Positions 9,404-20,423 are shown, counted from the stretch's first letter. The stretch is 64,000 bases of DNA from Flocculibacter collagenilyticus (GCF_016469335.1 NZ_CP059888.1:2418001-2482000), one strand, 5' to 3'. Notes: generated by a model not told the origin, from the letters alone. Numbers and translations are program-made.

Positions 9404-9735
9404 AAATTTCCTAACTGCTATTTACTCATGTACTTTAGACAATGATTTATTACAGACTGCCTAATTTTTTATGAACTTTCTAGTGTTTTCAGAAAACTAT
9501 TTCTCAAAATAGCTATGAAAATAGAAAAACTTTTAAAAAACAACAAGTTAGCGCTTATTTTTAACAGACTCAAGGCAAGTAAACTAGTTACATAGGCAAC
9601 TACAAGTGCAGTTACAAGTACAGTTACACAGTTAGATACACAGTTAGATACAATGACAGGCTATAAAAGAAAAAAGCAGCATAGAGAACCTGCTGCTTTT
9701 AGAGAATCGCGAATAAAATAGATCAGCGTCGTATT
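9404..9735. other. Intergenic region between slp-like gene and purF
   Basis: No credible gene. It is AT-rich and should hold the promoter of the Slp-like gene on the minus strand. Around 9597-9653 there are short degenerate direct repeats (variants of acagttaca, and acacagttagat in tandem). The purF terminator is at its right end. Confidence 0.6.
9672..9700 (-). terminator. Terminator of the cvpA-purF unit
   Basis: AAAAGCAGCA (9672-9681) and TGCTGCTTTT (9691-9700) form a perfect 10-bp stem with a 9-nt loop and a T-rich exit on the minus strand, 36 bp beyond the purF stop. It can act in both directions. Confidence 0.75.
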
Positions 9736-11253
9736 TTAATTTTCGTCGTTATGAAGCTCTAAGCCATTGGCCATAGGTTGAGGATTGGCGTGTTTGGCTG
9801 CGTCATTTCGTATCGCGTCTAGCTGATTTAAGTACGCTTGATCAATATCATTCGTAATATAATTACCATTAAATACCGACGTTTCGAAACGCTTTATTTC
9901 AGGGTTACATTCCCCCACAGCAGCAACTAAGTCTTCAATTGACTGGAAAATAAGTCCGTCAGCACCGATTAAATCGCTAATAGCCTCTACATCTCTACCG
10001 TGTGCAATTAATTCGTTAGCTGACGGCATGTCAATTCCATAAACATTAGGGAAACGAATTTCAGGCGCCGCTGACGCGAAATACACTTTCTTAGCCCCTG
10101 CTTCACGTGCCATTTCAATAATTTGTCCCGATGTTGTACCACGTACAATCGAGTCATCTACTAATAGAACATTTTTACCTTTAAATTCAGCCGAAATTGC
10201 GTTTAATTTACGACGAACAGACTTTTTACGCTCTGTTTGCCCGGGCATGATAAACGTTCTACCAATATAGCGATTTTTAACAAAGCCTTGGCGGTATGGT
10301 AAATCCAATGTTTGCGCTATTTGTAATGCAATATCACATGATGTCTCAGGAATAGGTATTACTACATCAATGTCTACATTTGACCACTCTTTACTGACTT
10401 TTTCGCCAAGCTTCTCGCCCATCTTTACGCGAGAACCGTAGACTGAAATTTTATCGATGGTTGAGTCTGGTCTAGCAAAGTAAACATATTCAAAAATACA
10501 AGGAGAATACGCAGGATGGTCAGCACACTGCTTCGTGTGTAATTGCCCGTCCAATGTCACGTAGATGGCTTCACCGGGAGCTACATCGCGAACAAATTCA
10601 AAGTCATTCGCGTCTAACGCTACAGACTCTGATGCAACCATATACTCAATACCACTCGACGTTTCACGTTTACCAAACACTAAAGGGCGAATACCATTAG
10701 GATCCCTAAACGCCAACATACCGTGGCTCATAATCACAGAAACAACTGCATAAGCCCCTTTCAACTTTCGGTGCATGCGTGTAACAGCTTCAAAAATAGT
10801 TTCTGGCGATAAAACTTCATCACTTTTAAGTGTGAGCTCGTGCGCCAAGATATTAAGTAAAATTTCTGAATCTGACGTTGTATTTACATGACGGCGTGCG
10901 GTTTCAAATAACTGTCGCTTTAACTCAACTGCATTTGTAAGATTACCGTTATGTGCGAGTGTGATGCCATAAGGAGAGTTAGAGTAAAAAGGTTGAGCTT
11001 CCGACGAACTTGAGCTACCTGCGGTAGGATAACGAACATGACCAATGCCTACGTTACCTTGTAAACGCTTCATGTGCCTTGTATGAAAAACGTCTTTTAC
11101 TAACCCGTTAGCTTTTCTTAACTTTAAGGTATTAGTTTGGTCAATTGTTACAATCCCAGCGGCATCTTGGCCGCGGTGCTGTAAAACCGTTAATCCATCA
11201 TATAATGCCTGATTAACCGGCGACTTTCCTACAATACCAACAATGCCACACAT
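9736..11253 (-). CDS. purF: Amidophosphoribosyltransferase
   Basis: 505 aa. Starts MCGIVGIVG, so Cys2 becomes the N-terminal nucleophile of the class II glutamine amidotransferase domain; HNGNL and the Asp/Arg glutamine-binding residues follow. The C-terminal phosphoribosyltransferase domain carries [15 protein letters not shown] (PRPP loop). Catalyses the first committed step of purine synthesis, PRPP plus glutamine to phosphoribosylamine. Downstream of cvpA, as in E. coli. Length equals the E. coli enzyme. Confidence 0.98.
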   Translation of the reverse strand: MCGIVGIVGKSPVNQALYDGLTVLQHRGQDAAGIVTIDQTNTLKLRKANGLVKDVFHTRHMKRLQGNVGIGHVRYPTAGSSSSSEAQPFYSNSPYGITLAHNGNLTNAVELKRQLFETARRHVNTTSDSEILLNILAHELTLKSDEVLSPETIFEAVTRMHRKLKGAYAVVSVIMSHGMLAFRDPNGIRPLVFGKRETSSGIEYMVASESVALDANDFEFVRDVAPGEAIYVTLDGQLHTKQCADHPAYSPCIFEYVYFARPDSTIDKISVYGSRVKMGEKLGEKVSKEWSNVDIDVVIPIPETSCDIALQIAQTLDLPYRQGFVKNRYIGRTFIMPGQTERKKSVRRKLNAISAEFKGKNVLLVDDSIVRGTTSGQIIEMAREAGAKKVYFASAAPEIRFPNVYGIDMPSANELIAHGRDVEAISDLIGADGLIFQSIEDLVAAVGECNPEIKRFETSVFNGNYITNDIDQAYLNQLDAIRNDAAKHANPQPMANGLELHNDEN

Positions 11254-11277
11254 GAATGCTTCCTCACTTAGACCATC

Positions 11278-11766
11278 TTATGTTCGTTGTATAAAACTTG
11301 AATGGTCTTTTAAGAAATCAAAAAACCATTCAATTATGAAACCAAATTCTGGGATTAATACCGATGATTGCCACCAAGCTGCTTTGGGTGCAGGAGTGAA
11401 CACATCTAGGAAAAACAATATTGCGCTCATAATGAGCACACCACGAAGGCCACCGAAGACAATACCAAGCACTCTATCAGTACCTGACAACCCGGTTCTT
11501 TCAACAAGTTGACCAATAACGTAATTGATAAGACCGCCAACAATAAGCGTGGCGATAAAAAGAATAGTGATTGAAACCGCGTTACGAAGGAGAGGCTCTC
11601 CAATGTTAGAGAGTAAAACGCTTAAGTCTTCATAAAAATAGCTAGCGACAAAAAAAGCAGATATCCATATTGCTAAAGATATAGCTTCTTTTACAAATCC
11701 CCGCACTATACTTACCAGTGTAGAGATCCCAATAATGCCAATGATGACGAAATCTATCCAGACCAT
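11278..11766 (-). CDS. cvpA: CvpA family inner-membrane protein
   Basis: 162 aa from ATG 11766. An upstream in-frame start at 11799 would add 11 residues, but [10 protein letters not shown] is the conserved beginning and gives the same length as the E. coli protein. Several hydrophobic segments, [13 protein letters not shown], and the strongly conserved [25 protein letters not shown]. Required for colicin V production and envelope integrity in E. coli; molecular role unsettled. Sits 24 bp upstream of purF. Confidence 0.93.
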   Translation of the reverse strand: MVWIDFVIIGIIGISTLVSIVRGFVKEAISLAIWISAFFVASYFYEDLSVLLSNIGEPLLRNAVSITILFIATLIVGGLINYVIGQLVERTGLSGTDRVLGIVFGGLRGVLIMSAILFFLDVFTPAPKAAWWQSSVLIPEFGFIIEWFFDFLKDHSSFIQRT

Positions 11767-11829
11767 TAAAAAATTGCCAGTTAGTAAACTGAGGCGCATT
11801 CTATCAAAATCATCACGCCTCTTACCAGT

Positions 11830-12495
11830 TTATTTTGCAGGTTGGTATCGAGTCACTTTACCACTCACTCCTGTAAGTGCTTTTAATTGCGGTAATTCTT
11901 CCGTTAACTTCACTTCGTTTAGCTCTGGGCCAACAAATACTTTTGTTAACCAACCTGACTGTGTTTTTATCGGCCGAGTAAAAGTAATGTAACCCGCTTT
12001 GTGTAACTTATCTTCTAATGTTTTAACGTTTGCTTTATGTCTAAAGCTGCCTAGTTGAACAACATAAGCTTCATTATTAGATTTAGAAACAACAGGCTGC
12101 GCTGGCTCAGCTTTAGGAGTATTTGCTTTTGCAATTACGCCAGTTTTAACAACCGCAGAGTCTGAAGTGGCAGGCTTAGTTATTTCAATTGATTCGGTTT
12201 TTTCTTTTTGTGCCTGCGCAGGTGTGTTTTGGGCAGGCGTATCTGCTGACGATGTATCATCAAGCGCCACATCAGTATCGATAGGCGTTTTCACTTGTGC
12301 TATTTTTTCTTGAAACTCTTGCTCAGGAAAACGGTTTATTTTTGCAACAGATTTAAACTCTGGCCTATCAGGTATGGTCTTAAAGTCATCTTTAAAGGTT
12401 TCTTTTTTACCATCAAGGATATTGGGTATAAAAATAATTCCCGAAGCAAAAATGATGATTAAACCAACCAAACGATTACGCAATTCAGGTGTCAT
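11830..12495 (-). CDS. dedD: SPOR domain-containing protein DedD
   Basis: 221 aa. One N-terminal transmembrane helix (about 9-27, GLIIIFASGIIFIPNIL), a long low-complexity Ala/Thr/Pro/Lys linker, and a C-terminal SPOR domain (about 144-221; AYVVQLGSFRHKANVKTLEDKL, then GWLTKVFVGPE). SPOR domains bind denuded septal peptidoglycan, so the protein likely acts at division. It overlaps the folC stop by 4 bp, implying translational coupling. Confidence 0.92.
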   Translation of the reverse strand: MTPELRNRLVGLIIIFASGIIFIPNILDGKKETFKDDFKTIPDRPEFKSVAKINRFPEQEFQEKIAQVKTPIDTDVALDDTSSADTPAQNTPAQAQKEKTESIEITKPATSDSAVVKTGVIAKANTPKAEPAQPVVSKSNNEAYVVQLGSFRHKANVKTLEDKLHKAGYITFTRPIKTQSGWLTKVFVGPELNEVKLTEELPQLKALTGVSGKVTRYQPAK

Positions 12496-13793
12496 ATATC
12501 CCTATTCTCCAGTTCAGACATAATTTCAGCTACAGTAAAGAATGAGCCAAACCCTATGATTAAATCGTTTTTGTTTGCAGTTTGCAATGCAAGCTCACAG
12601 CTTTCTTTTAGATTAGCAGTTTGTTGAATGTTAGTGTCTGTATTTTCTGATAAATATTCGAATAACCGAGTTTGTTTTTCGCCACGTGGTACTGACAGAG
12701 GCGCCACAATCCATTCATCGATGACATTGAGTAAACACGCTAAAGTCGATTCAATATCTTTATCTTTTAACATCGCAACAACTGCGATGATCTTGCCTTT
12801 ATTAGCTCGCATCTTATCTAACTGTGTCGCTAAGTATTCTGCTGATTGCGGATTATGAGCAACATCCACATAAAATGCAGGTTGCTTAAGAAGCGGTTGC
12901 ATCCGTCCTTCAACTGTAAGAGAGGATATTGACTCAATTAACTTCTGCTCATTTAACGTCAAGTTAAGTGACAATAAAGTCGTAATGGCTGTAGCGGCAT
13001 TTTGAATGGGAATATTCGGCATGGGCAATGATAAAAACTCAACAGACGCGTTCGTATCATCTTGTAAGTGATAGTTATACTGCCAATTTTCACTTGAAGT
13101 TAGTTTAAAAGAATAATCACGCTCCACTTCAATCAATTGCGCATTAATGTCATTACCATAATTAACAATCGATTTAGGCGCAGCAAGCGCACCTACAATT
13201 GCGGGTTTATTTGCTCTAAATACCCCTGCTTTTTCGTAACCTATTTGCTCAATATCGTCTCCCAGCCAGTCCGTGTGATCTAATCCAATCGTTGTGATCA
13301 CACTTGCATCCGGCTCAACAATATTTGTTGCATCTAATCGTCCACCTAACCCCACTTCTAGCAATATAAAGTCAACTTCGTGCTTTTTAAATAACCAAAG
13401 TGCAGCCAATGCACCAAATTCAAAATACGTTAAGCTGGTTTCGCCACGTTTATCTTCAATGCCTTGAAATGCTGAAATGTGCTCATTATCGGGCAGCATT
13501 TCACCATTAATTCTTACTCTTTCGTTATATGTATGAATATGCGGCGAAGAAAAAACACCAACAGTATATCCATGAGCCAGTAAAATGGATTCTAAACAAC
13601 GCGCTGTAGTGCCTTTACCGTTTGTACCGGCAATTAAAATAATTTTGCTGGGAATAGTAAGTAAGTCGCAAGTACTAGCTGTATGCTTGACTCGTGACAG
13701 GCCTAATTCTATTTCATTGGGGTGTATACGCTCTAAATAAGAAAGCCAATCATCCAGCGTATTGAATGATTGGCTTTGATTAATTTCTGTCAT
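12492..13793 (-). CDS. folC: Bifunctional folylpolyglutamate synthase/dihydrofolate synthase
   Basis: 433 aa. Mur-ligase-type ATP-binding loop ILIAGTNGKGTT at about residues 51-62, then GVFSSPHIHTYNERVRING, and FILLEVGLGGRLDATN, all diagnostic for FolC. The C-terminal domain has FYVDVAHNPQSAEYLA. Adds glutamate to dihydropteroate and to tetrahydrofolates. Between accD and dedD in the conserved accD-folC-dedD-cvpA-purF order. Confidence 0.97.
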   Translation of the reverse strand: MTEINQSQSFNTLDDWLSYLERIHPNEIELGLSRVKHTASTCDLLTIPSKIILIAGTNGKGTTARCLESILLAHGYTVGVFSSPHIHTYNERVRINGEMLPDNEHISAFQGIEDKRGETSLTYFEFGALAALWLFKKHEVDFILLEVGLGGRLDATNIVEPDASVITTIGLDHTDWLGDDIEQIGYEKAGVFRANKPAIVGALAAPKSIVNYGNDINAQLIEVERDYSFKLTSSENWQYNYHLQDDTNASVEFLSLPMPNIPIQNAATAITTLLSLNLTLNEQKLIESISSLTVEGRMQPLLKQPAFYVDVAHNPQSAEYLATQLDKMRANKGKIIAVVAMLKDKDIESTLACLLNVIDEWIVAPLSVPRGEKQTRLFEYLSENTDTNIQQTANLKESCELALQTANKNDLIIGFGSFFTVAEIMSELENRDI

Positions 13794-13832
13794 TTACTTA
13801 CAAATTTACACTACTGATGATTTCGCATTTAA

Positions 13833-14705
13833 TTATGCGATTCTATGCTCCTGAGACACAGAAGGCAAATTCATTAATTTTGCAAGTAAGCCAGATATTT
13901 TCTCACGCATTTGACGACGATCAATGATCATGTCTATGGCGCCATGTTCTAATAAGAATTCACTACGTTGAAATCCTTCAGGGAGTTTTTCTCTTACCGT
14001 TTGTTCAATAACACGCGGGCCTGCAAAACCAATCAGTGCATTTGGCTCACCAATATTGATGTCACCTAACATCGCTAAGCTTGCCGATACACCACCCATT
14101 GTAGGATCTGTTAATACAGACACATAAGGTAATCCTTTTTCAGACATTTTAGCGAGTGCAGCACTTGTTTTTGCCATTTGCATTAACGACATTAGCGCTT
14201 CCTGCATCCGTGCACCACCACTAGCTGAAAAACAAACAAGAGGTAAGTTATGTTCTAAACACGTTTGCACAGCCTTTACAAACCGAGCACCCACTACCGA
14301 TGCCATCGACCCGCCCATAAAAGTAAACTCAAACGATGCAACAACAACAGGCACACCTTTAACCGAGCCCTTCATTACTACCATTGCATCTTTTTCATTT
14401 GTTGCTTTTTGCGCTGCGGCGATTCTGTCTTTGTAGCGCTTTGAATCTTTAAACTTTAATAAATCTTGTGGCTCAAGCTCTTCACCCAACTCCACTTGCT
14501 CGCCCGCATCTAAAAAGTGCTTAATTCTATCTCGTGCACTTAGGCGCATGTGGAAATCACATTTAGGACAAACACCATGGTGTTCATCTACTTGGGTTTT
14601 ATAGAGTGCTGCATCGCATCCCGGACATTTAATCCACAGCCCTTCGGGAATATTTCTACGTCGTGATGATTTAGTTTTTGGTAGAATTTTTTCAATCCAG
14701 CTCAT
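13833..14705 (-). CDS. accD: Acetyl-CoA carboxylase carboxyltransferase subunit beta
   Basis: 290 aa. N-terminal zinc ribbon with Cys27, Cys30, Cys46 and Cys49, then the crotonase-fold carboxyltransferase domain ([50 protein letters not shown]). With AccA it transfers CO2 from carboxybiotin to acetyl-CoA, giving malonyl-CoA for fatty-acid synthesis. Head of the accD-folC-dedD block. Confidence 0.98.
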   Translation of the reverse strand: MSWIEKILPKTKSSRRRNIPEGLWIKCPGCDAALYKTQVDEHHGVCPKCDFHMRLSARDRIKHFLDAGEQVELGEELEPQDLLKFKDSKRYKDRIAAAQKATNEKDAMVVMKGSVKGVPVVVASFEFTFMGGSMASVVGARFVKAVQTCLEHNLPLVCFSASGGARMQEALMSLMQMAKTSAALAKMSEKGLPYVSVLTDPTMGGVSASLAMLGDINIGEPNALIGFAGPRVIEQTVREKLPEGFQRSEFLLEHGAIDMIIDRRQMREKISGLLAKLMNLPSVSQEHRIA

Positions 14706-14773
14706 ATTTGTCTCTCAAACAGGCTTCATACATCAAAAATCAGATATATATAATAAAATGTTGTTTATTGTGC

Positions 14774-14797
14774 TTATTCTCTTAGAAAAGAGAATAA
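14774..14797. other. Perfect 10-bp stem-loop upstream of accD
   Basis: TTATTCTCTT (14774-14783) and AAGAGAATAA (14788-14797) flank a 4-nt loop in the 235-bp truA/accD gap. There is no uridine run on the minus strand after it, so a role in the accD leader is as likely as termination of truA. Confidence 0.4.
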
Positions 14798-14940
14798 TTT
14801 AGCCGCTAATTAAAACATAGCTGTAAATAGATTTATACTTAAAACTGGTCTTAGTAGTTTAGCGTTAAATGAAACGTTATCCGAATTTAGCACTATATTC
14901 GTTCATTTTACGTTCAATTTATACGCTAACTGACTATGGG

Positions 14941-15729
14941 TTATTCATCTGGCAGAAATAATGGGCCAATTGGCGAGTAAGGTAGCGTAATTTCTTCTGG
15001 GTAATCAACTTCAACTAAATATAGTCCAGCGGCTTTTGCTGTTGCTGCCGCTTGGTTACGATCCTTAGCAGCAAGCACCTCTGCAATCCAGTTAATTGGC
15101 TTATTCCCCATCCCTATTTCCAATAAACTACCAGTGATATTTCTTACCATATGATGTAAAAATGCGTTGGCTTTAATATCAATAATAATAAAGCTAGAAA
15201 AGCGCGATACATTTAAATGAATGAGGTTTCTAAATGGTGTTTTTGACTGACACTGAACCGCACGAAAGGACGTGAAGTCATTCTCACCTAACAGAAGCTG
15301 CCCTGCTTGATGCATTTTTTCAACATCTAACGTTTGATGGTAATGGCTCAAACCTGCGCCTAAAATACCGGGCCTTAGCTTGGTATTACTGATGATATAG
15401 CGATAACGCCTTGCTGTGGCAGAAAAGCGCGCATGAAAATCTTCATCTACAGTTGTCGCCCACTTTACCGCAACATTCGCAGGCAGGTTTGCATTCACAC
15501 CCATTGTCCATGCTTTATTATCGCGAATTGATGTCGTGTCAAAGTGCACCACCTGATTAGTTGCATGTACACCCGCATCAGTTCTTCCAGCACAAAATAT
15601 TTCAACCGTATGATTTGCGACTTTAGAAATAGCCTCCTCAACCACTTGTTGAACACCTATCACTTCGCGCTGTCTTTGCCAGCCATAATAAGCATTACCG
15701 TCATACTCAATGCCTAATGCGATTCTCAT
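14941..15729 (-). CDS. truA: tRNA pseudouridine(38-40) synthase
   Basis: 262 aa. [14 protein letters not shown] at the start, catalytic Asp51 in [19 protein letters not shown] and [19 protein letters not shown] are all TruA signatures. Isomerises uridines 38-40 in the tRNA anticodon stem. Upstream of accD as in E. coli, separated by a 211-bp gap. Confidence 0.97.
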   Translation of the reverse strand: MRIALGIEYDGNAYYGWQRQREVIGVQQVVEEAISKVANHTVEIFCAGRTDAGVHATNQVVHFDTTSIRDNKAWTMGVNANLPANVAVKWATTVDEDFHARFSATARRYRYIISNTKLRPGILGAGLSHYHQTLDVEKMHQAGQLLLGENDFTSFRAVQCQSKTPFRNLIHLNVSRFSSFIIIDIKANAFLHHMVRNITGSLLEIGMGNKPINWIAEVLAAKDRNQAAATAKAAGLYLVEVDYPEEITLPYSPIGPLFLPDE

Positions 15730-15902
15730 TAACTACCTACCGATGCTTTAAATGTTAAATGAATCTAAATCCTGCTGAATTTAGATTAAATTATGATGCG
15801 TGTATTTAAATGCTATGCAGAAAAGCATAAAAACTAATTCGAGGCATTATAAACCAATACTGACTAAATTGAGTATGTTAAATATGTTTACTGACGTTGG
15901 TA

Positions 15903-18900
15903 CTAATCATGCTTCGCTCTTAAATGGACATTAAATTTAATCATGCCACTAGCGACCAACTCGTTCGTTTGCTGCTCTAAATGCTTGCTATCTTCAAATT
16001 CGAATGCGTCTAAATGCTCATCAAATTCAATAATTCCCCACCCATCACGGCCTTCTTCTTTTACTTTATAAAGCGCTAAATCTGCAAAGTTAAGTGCAAC
16101 TTCCCAGTCAACTAATTGCCCACCGATCATTGGTAAAGGATAAAATGCATAACCAATAGAGCATGTAATATTAACCGTTCCACCTTTTGGTAGCATAAAT
16201 TGTTCTTCAGCAACTTTTGTATTTAAACGACCAACAAACTCTTTTACATTCTCTGCCTGCGTATCACGTAACAAGACTAAAAATTCGTCCCCACCCCATC
16301 GAACAACATAGTCCGAACCACGTGTTTCAGCGGTAAGTAGTGCGGCAAACTGCTGTAACACCATATCACCCGCCACTGGGCCATGGGTGTCATTAACATG
16401 TTTAAATAGATCAATATCGATAACAAGTACCGCAATACTCTTACCTTCTTTCATTAACGCTTCACGATTACGCTGAAAATGCTCAATATCTTTCGGTAAT
16501 TGTTCTAATAAAAACTGCCTGTTACGCAACCCGCTTAATTCGTCTTTTTGGCTGTTTTCTTGCAACTGTAAGTTAGCATTATTTAACTGTGTATTTATTT
16601 CTTTTAGCTCACGGGTTTTTACTTCAACCAATTGCTTCAGGTTTTTATTTTTAACTTGCTCACGATGTTTGAAAATTTTAAAAAATAGGTATAGTCCATA
16701 AAAAATCATCAGGATAATAATGATTCGATAAAATATCGTTTCAGAGAAACGATTATCTATACTAATCCTTAAAGAAGATGTTTCGGCGTTACTCCATTTT
16801 TCACTTTTTCTTTTTGCCTGCACCTCAAAAATAAATTGCCCTGACGGTAAGTTGGTAAAAATAGCTTCACGCCTTTTATTCGCATAAACCCACTCTTTAT
16901 TTAGTGGCAAAATACGATAGCGATACTGGTGATTTTGTGCCGAAATATAGTCGATTGCAGTGTACGCGATTCTGATGTCTCGCTCTTCAACATCAAGAGG
17001 AATATTTGTGCGTGTTAATATGTACTGGGAATGATCTTTAGTATTTACAGATTCAATCAGTGGATTTAATTTAGGTAAAATACGTTGCTTTTGAGATAGT
17101 TCAACCTCAACAATACCGCGCGTTGTAGGTAACCACAAACTATTGTTAAATGGCACAATTTTACCATCGCCAAACCCATTACAACATCGCCCAGCTTCTG
17201 CCCCTAACTGCCTGTCGAATTCGGTAAGAATTTCCTGTGTGGTTATATGCTCAACTTGCTTGATGAGTTGAGCAAATTCAATACGGTAGATGCCTTTTAA
17301 TGTACTTACCCATAATAGATTGTTTTGCTTATCTTGATACATTGCCATGATTGAGCCATACGGCAAACCATTTGTAGCGTCATAATGCATCCACTCTTGA
17401 TCGTTGTTACGCACGAACATGCCATTTTCCAGCGTACCTACAACAACCTCACCCGTATCCAATTGCTGAATAGTGGTAATAAACGCAGTGCTTACACTTT
17501 CATTACCTTCAATCGCATTAAAACGCGCATCACCTTCAATTGTTAATCCTTGGCTAGTCCCTACCCACAATTGCTCATCAATTTCTCGCACGGCCGTAAT
17601 TTGCTGTGATGGCAATGTGCTTGAAAGCGTATGTGTTGACAGTGTCTCATTTTGATAACGCATTAACCCACGGTTCGAGCCAATCCAAAACCCGCTTTCA
17701 TCTGGCTCAATAATCCGAACCTCTTTGCCTAACGTTTCAGTTAAACTTGGTGGGATTAGCACTTTCCCATTTTGATAAATAGCGACCCCATTTTCCGTTC
17801 CCATCACCACGCGTTCAGGCTCAAAATGAATGGTGTGCACAACGCGCCTATTTAACATTTTATACCCTAATACAATGTTAAAATAGCCATGTTTATCTTG
17901 AACAGCTAACCCTTGCTGAGTCGAGGCCCAAAGTAAGCCTTCGTTTGAAACGGCCAATGTTCTAGAGATAACACTTGAGTAATGATTGACCTGATGGCGT
18001 GAAATAATGCCTTTTTCAGACCGCCATAGGCCATCCGATGCACTTGCTAACCACATGACACCTTCATCATCTAAATACAAGTCAGTAAACCAAGGGGCAT
18101 GCCCCAAATGCTCACTATGTACAACTTGCCAATTTTTGTTTGGCTCCTTATGAAATAGCTGTCCCATTGCAGAAACCCACAAAGCATCGTGCTTATCTCG
18201 TATCATTCGATATACGATTGTTCTATCAAGTGTAGGTAACGGAAAAACTGTAAACGTGCCATTCACCGACATTTGGTAGATACCACGCTCTGTTGCAATC
18301 AGTAACCTTGAGCCATCCCAAAGCAAATCGTGAATAATGGCATGTTTTAAATAATCAGGCAGCGGTAACGACTTTTCCATAATGCCGTTTTGTAATAAGA
18401 AAATATCAGAGTCGCTTGCTGCCCACACACCATATGGCGACAAAGCTAATTGATTTACTAACGCATTATTGGTGTCTACTTTGGTAAACGTACCGCCATT
18501 GAAAATATAGATGCCTTCAGCAGCGACATATAAAGAATGAGAAGGGGTTTGTAAAATATCAGTAACATGACCGGTAATGTCGTACTGCGTGAATGCTTGC
18601 GTTGTAGGATCAACACCAGCCAAGCCATTTTTTGTGCCAATCCAAACGTATCCATCGTTATCAGTAAACAGCTCAGAAACCCAATTACTCGGTAAAGGAA
18701 CTGATTGGCTCTTTTGAAATGACTTAAACCGCTCACCGTCGAAACGATTTAAGCCATATAATGTGCCAACCCAAATATAGCCATATTCATCTTTGGTAAT
18801 AGCACGAGTCGATTGCGAGGATAAGCCATGAGAAGTATTCCATTCCTTTACATCATAATCATAAATCGATGCAAATAGCGGCTTATAAAAAGCAAATAAA

Positions 18901-18944
18901 AATAGCAGTAAAGCGAGTCTAAACAACCTTTGAACGGCCCCCAT
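15903..18944 (-). CDS. Membrane sensor diguanylate cyclase with two-component-regulator propeller
   Basis: 1013 aa. After a signal-anchor-like N-terminus come many short propeller repeats of the Reg_prop type (GYIWVGTLYGLNRFDG, GYVWIGTKNGLAGVDP, NLLWVSTLKGIYRI), then a Y_Y_Y-type beta domain (AYTAIDYISAQNHQYRYRI), one transmembrane helix (about 730-752), a coiled coil, and a C-terminal GGDEF domain. The active site is intact (RWGGDEF, GGDEF at 884-888) and an RxxD inhibitory site (RGSD, 875-878) lies exactly five residues before it, so product-inhibited c-di-GMP synthesis is expected. The propeller faces the periplasm and should sense an unknown ligand. It separates pgpA from truA, and is likely an insertion into housekeeping synteny. 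Confidence 0.9.
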   Translation of the reverse strand: MGAVQRLFRLALLLFLFAFYKPLFASIYDYDVKEWNTSHGLSSQSTRAITKDEYGYIWVGTLYGLNRFDGERFKSFQKSQSVPLPSNWVSELFTDNDGYVWIGTKNGLAGVDPTTQAFTQYDITGHVTDILQTPSHSLYVAAEGIYIFNGGTFTKVDTNNALVNQLALSPYGVWAASDSDIFLLQNGIMEKSLPLPDYLKHAIIHDLLWDGSRLLIATERGIYQMSVNGTFTVFPLPTLDRTIVYRMIRDKHDALWVSAMGQLFHKEPNKNWQVVHSEHLGHAPWFTDLYLDDEGVMWLASASDGLWRSEKGIISRHQVNHYSSVISRTLAVSNEGLLWASTQQGLAVQDKHGYFNIVLGYKMLNRRVVHTIHFEPERVVMGTENGVAIYQNGKVLIPPSLTETLGKEVRIIEPDESGFWIGSNRGLMRYQNETLSTHTLSSTLPSQQITAVREIDEQLWVGTSQGLTIEGDARFNAIEGNESVSTAFITTIQQLDTGEVVVGTLENGMFVRNNDQEWMHYDATNGLPYGSIMAMYQDKQNNLLWVSTLKGIYRIEFAQLIKQVEHITTQEILTEFDRQLGAEAGRCCNGFGDGKIVPFNNSLWLPTTRGIVEVELSQKQRILPKLNPLIESVNTKDHSQYILTRTNIPLDVEERDIRIAYTAIDYISAQNHQYRYRILPLNKEWVYANKRREAIFTNLPSGQFIFEVQAKRKSEKWSNAETSSLRISIDNRFSETIFYRIIIILMIFYGLYLFFKIFKHREQVKNKNLKQLVEVKTRELKEINTQLNNANLQLQENSQKDELSGLRNRQFLLEQLPKDIEHFQRNREALMKEGKSIAVLVIDIDLFKHVNDTHGPVAGDMVLQQFAALLTAETRGSDYVVRWGGDEFLVLLRDTQAENVKEFVGRLNTKVAEEQFMLPKGGTVNITCSIGYAFYPLPMIGGQLVDWEVALNFADLALYKVKEEGRDGWGIIEFDEHLDAFEFEDSKHLEQQTNELVASGMIKFNVHLRAKHD

Positions 18945-18953
18945 GCACTTTGA

Positions 18954-19439
18954 CTATAGTTGGTAGTAAATAATTATTTGCATTACAACAAGGGCATAAA
19001 AACCTGCAAGGATATCGTCAACCATGATCCCTAATCCGCCACGCATTTTTCTATCTAAAAAGCCGATTGGCCAAGGCTTAATAATGTCAAAAAAGCGGAA
19101 TAACGCAAAACCAATTAAAATGTAATGCCACTCTCTTGGTACGGCAATCATCGTTACGAAGAAACCTGCAAACTCATCCCACACAATAGCGGGGTGATCA
19201 TGAACACCTACGTCAAACGCACATTTTCCACAAATGTAAACACCAACAACACACATTACAGCGGTTATTGCTAAATACCACTGTAATGAAAGTGCACTTG
19301 CAAACCAAAAAAGTGGAATTGCAGCTATCGTTCCCACCGTACCTGGTGCAAATCGAGAGAGGCCAGAGCCAAAGCCTAATGCTAAAAAGTGATTAATATC
19401 GAACAGGTTAAACTTATTTCTTATGGCGTCTCTAGACAT
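18954..19439 (-). CDS. pgpA: Phosphatidylglycerophosphatase A
   Basis: 161 aa. FGSGLSRFAPGTVGTIAAIP near the N-terminus, the acidic motif VWDEFAGFFVTM, RFFDIIKPWPIG and MVDDILAG match PgpA, an integral inner-membrane phosphatase converting phosphatidylglycerophosphate to phosphatidylglycerol. It starts 11 bp after thiL, the same order as in E. coli (nusB-thiL-pgpA). Confidence 0.96.
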   Translation of the reverse strand: MSRDAIRNKFNLFDINHFLALGFGSGLSRFAPGTVGTIAAIPLFWFASALSLQWYLAITAVMCVVGVYICGKCAFDVGVHDHPAIVWDEFAGFFVTMIAVPREWHYILIGFALFRFFDIIKPWPIGFLDRKMRGGLGIMVDDILAGFYALVVMQIIIYYQL

Positions 19440-19450
19440 ATTAGTCCTGC

Positions 19451-20419
19451 TTATTTCTGAGAAAAATGCTCAAAGCCAGAATGATTAAAAATAAAAGGGG
19501 TGCCACCACGCGTCAGCTGTAGTTTACTATCGCCACCTTTAATTTGTCCTATGCAAGTGGCGGTTAAACCAAATTGCGATAAGCTGATGTCTAAACCACC
19601 TTTCTTATCTTCAGGAACGGTAAATAATAATTCGTAATCATCTCCGTAAGATAGAGCATATCTTAATGCTTCTTCAGCTCCAACTGTTTCTAGTAATGCT
19701 TTAGACATTGGTAGCTTCTCTACATCAATTTCAGCACTTACTTTAGAGCGCGTTAGTATATGTTGCAGGTCTGATGTAATACCATCAGATACATCTATCG
19801 CAGACGAGGCAATACCTCTTATTGCTTCACCTGCAGCAACCCGAGGCGTTGGGTATTCAAAACGGTTCATCAAATAATTCTTGTGCTTAGGCTCAATCTC
19901 TACCTTGCCATTAATTGATTCAATCGCTACCCCTGCATCGCCTAAACTACCCGTGACATAAATCCAGTCGCCTGGCTTTGCTCCGCAACGGGTTAAATAC
20001 GTATCATCTGGCACTAATCCTTTTGCGCAAATGGTTATCGTTAGTGGCCCTTGCGTTGTATCACCGCCGACCACTTCAACGTTATAGTACTCTGCAACTT
20101 CAAAAACACCGTCTGAGAATTCTTTTAACCATTCTTCGTCAACAGAAGGAATAGATAACGCCATTGATATCCAAGCAGGTGTTGCGCCCATGGCTGCTAG
20201 ATCACTTAAATTTGCAGCAACGGCACGATGCCCAATTGCGCGAGCAGGTGTAGAAGAGAAAAAGTGCACATTTTCGCATAGCATATCTGTCGTAATAACA
20301 ACCTGATTTCCTGCCGCTACTTTGACTACAGCAGCATCATCTCCGGCTCTTAAAACAACGTCTTTACGTGACGCACCACGATTCGTGAAATATGTTCTAA
20401 TTACATCAAATTCTTTCAT
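19451..20419 (-). CDS. thiL: Thiamine-monophosphate kinase
   Basis: 322 aa from ATG 20419 (MKEFDVIRTYF, the usual ThiL beginning). The reading frame is open further upstream to 20482, but those residues are unlike the family and are encoded by a hairpin. GDDAAVVKV, GDTTQGPL, TGSLGDAGVA and SYGDDYELLF are the ATP, Mg and substrate-binding motifs. Phosphorylates thiamine monophosphate to thiamine diphosphate. The start codon is preceded by a hairpin with a U-tract lodged between it and the only good Shine-Dalgarno (see the regulatory entry). Confidence 0.95.
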   Translation of the reverse strand: MKEFDVIRTYFTNRGASRKDVVLRAGDDAAVVKVAAGNQVVITTDMLCENVHFFSSTPARAIGHRAVAANLSDLAAMGATPAWISMALSIPSVDEEWLKEFSDGVFEVAEYYNVEVVGGDTTQGPLTITICAKGLVPDDTYLTRCGAKPGDWIYVTGSLGDAGVAIESINGKVEIEPKHKNYLMNRFEYPTPRVAAGEAIRGIASSAIDVSDGITSDLQHILTRSKVSAEIDVEKLPMSKALLETVGAEEALRYALSYGDDYELLFTVPEDKKGGLDISLSQFGLTATCIGQIKGGDSKLQLTRGGTPFIFNHSGFEHFSQK

Positions 20420-20423
20420 ACAT

